Below, one piece after another: positions 5,067-5,833 of a stretch of 5,833 bases of DNA. Source of the stretch: Dehalococcoidia bacterium. Lineage in GTDB: Bacteria; Chloroflexota; Dehalococcoidia; Lucifugimonadales; SHYF01. The notes under the pieces were generated by a model. The model was not told where the DNA came from and made no database searches. It saw only the letters and a list, made by a program, of their open reading frames with translations. The first letter of the stretch is position 1. The number at the start of each line of letters is the position of its first letter. The stretch is taken from assembly GCA_009692985.1 (NCBI GenBank), contig SHYF01000112.1, positions 1-5,833 of the forward strand. Reading direction: 5' to 3'. Both the position numbers and the translations under genes were made by a program.

Positions 5067-5833
5067 GGCCTGGTGCGCGCGGGGCCAGAAGTTGCCTCTG
5101 TTGATCTGGCGCGTCCTGCCCTGTCCCGATAGTCCGGCGCGCCGATCTGTACCCGTCTCACCAGGCTTTGATCTTTCAGTCTCGACTGCACCGCTTCTGG
5201 CAGTTTCTCTACGAAGCCGCGCACCGTTATGATTGTCGGTAGTTGCGTCTCTTGCCTGTATACAATGATCTGGTACAGCTTCTCCTCTGCCCAGGGCGTT
5301 GTAGCATGGGATCCCAGGTCGTCCAGGACCAAAAGCGGGGCTGTGCGCACCTCTTCAAAGTACTGGTCGTACGTTACTGTGCTCTGGGGGCTGAATGTAA
5401 GTCTAAGCCTGTCCAGCAGTTCTGGGACAAAGGCAAAGAGCGTGGCGTGACCCCGTCGCTCCCGCTCGTTCACTATTGCCACGGCCAGGTGCGTCTTGCC
5501 GCAGCCCGTCACGCCGGTGAAGACCAGCCATCCCCTGGGGTCTTCCGCGAATCTCCGGGCTGAGCTTAGAGCGCTTTCCAGGCTCTTCTGTTGCTCTGCA
5601 TCTGCCCTGTTACCCCGGCTATCAAAGTTCTGGAATGTCATACGCGGCTTCATCTTGTCTAGCATCTCGTTCGGGGGTTGAGATGAATCGGCGCTATTTC
5701 CCAAGGTGATTGCCGTGACTTGGCGTCTGTCCTCCAGACGGGCCCGCAGCGGCTCGTCCAGATGACTCATGGGGACGCTCAGGGCTATGGCGGTAGGAAG
5801 CTGCCGGTTGAAGCGGTGGTTCAATATTTGGTT
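5063..5833 (-). CDS. DnaC-like AAA+ ATPase, partial, probable tandem AAA+ protein
   Basis: The frame is open to the right edge (no stop from 5833), so the 5' end lies outside. Numbering from a TTG at 5824, the complete C-terminal AAA+ domain (about 62-230) starts MTFQNFDSRGN, as in DnaC-like loaders. It has Walker A GVTGCGKTH (104-112), Walker B LLVLDDLG (164-171), sensor 1 in PTIITVR (196-202) and a conserved arginine in AVQSRLKD (211-218). The first 42 visible residues align without gaps to the end of this same domain (QLPT at 8-11 with 193-196; RARLED with QSRLKD), so an N-terminal AAA+ copy probably precedes it. The role would be loading or remodelling the replicative helicase or a related DNA complex. 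Single-domain starts at internal ATGs (5770, 5665) are possible but would leave this alignment unexplained. An IstB transposition protein is less likely because no IS21 partner is seen. The C-terminal tail is rich in Arg, Ser and Thr. The stop overlaps the HIT gene start. Confidence 0.82.
   Translation of the reverse strand, partial: NQILNHRFNRQLPTAIALSVPMSHLDEPLRARLEDRRQVTAITLGNSADSSQPPNEMLDKMKPRMTFQNFDSRGNRADAEQQKSLESALSSARRFAEDPRGWLVFTGVTGCGKTHLAVAIVNERERRGHATLFAFVPELLDRLRLTFSPQSTVTYDQYFEEVRTAPLLVLDDLGSHATTPWAEEKLYQIIVYRQETQLPTIITVRGFVEKLPEAVQSRLKDQSLVRRVQIGAPDYRDRAGRARSTEATSGPARTRP

Noticed and set aside
5063..5833. IS21-type IstB identity for the DnaC-like ATPase
   Set aside because: No IstA transposase, terminal inverted repeats or target duplication seen, and the N-terminal repeat of an AAA+ tail does not fit the single-domain IstB.

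Overview
The window looks like an ordinary stretch of a moderately GC-rich bacterial chromosome. The most likely source is a Chloroflexota/Dehalococcoidia-type genome. That guess is inference, based on the tandem DnaC-like AAA+ protein, the GntR-receiver fusion, a fragment resembling GH3-type ligases, and a TTG start with a good ribosome binding site. No rRNA, tRNA, CRISPR array, insertion sequence or phage gene is visible.

Plus strand, 76-1798: a sulfur pair. A TauE/SafE-type membrane transporter is followed 112 bp later by an assimilatory APS reductase that carries the full set of iron-sulfur cysteines. They probably work together: the reductase makes sulfite from adenylyl-sulfate, and the permease moves sulfite, sulfate or a related anion. 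The unit ends at a perfect 13-bp GCAA-loop terminator (1931-1970).

Plus strand, 1799-2121: a regulatory intergenic region holding that terminator, a separate 11-bp inverted repeat, a TTGACA promoter with an extended -10, and a GTATAC/ATACTAGTAT palindrome just before the next gene. That gene (2122-2766) encodes an N-terminal GntR winged helix fused to a complete phospho-receiver domain, the reverse of the usual response-regulator order. It is closed by a probable terminator at about 2789-2814.

Plus strand, 2957-4652: a likely co-transcribed set. It comprises a small secreted protein of unknown function, a possible 25-codon leader ORF whose stop overlaps the next start, a class I SAM methyltransferase, and a short frameshifted remnant resembling the N-terminus of GH3/acyl-adenylate ligases.

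Minus strand, 5833 down to 4719: a convergent two-gene unit. A DnaC-like AAA+ ATPase runs off the right edge of the window and is followed, with a 4-bp ATGA overlap, by a HIT-family nucleotide hydrolase/transferase. The visible N-terminal part of the ATPase looks like the tail of a second AAA+ domain, so the full protein is probably a tandem duplication.

No complete novel system is evident. The items most worth a second look are the GntR-receiver fusion with its operator, the tandem AAA+ protein coupled to a HIT protein, and the frameshifted gene.
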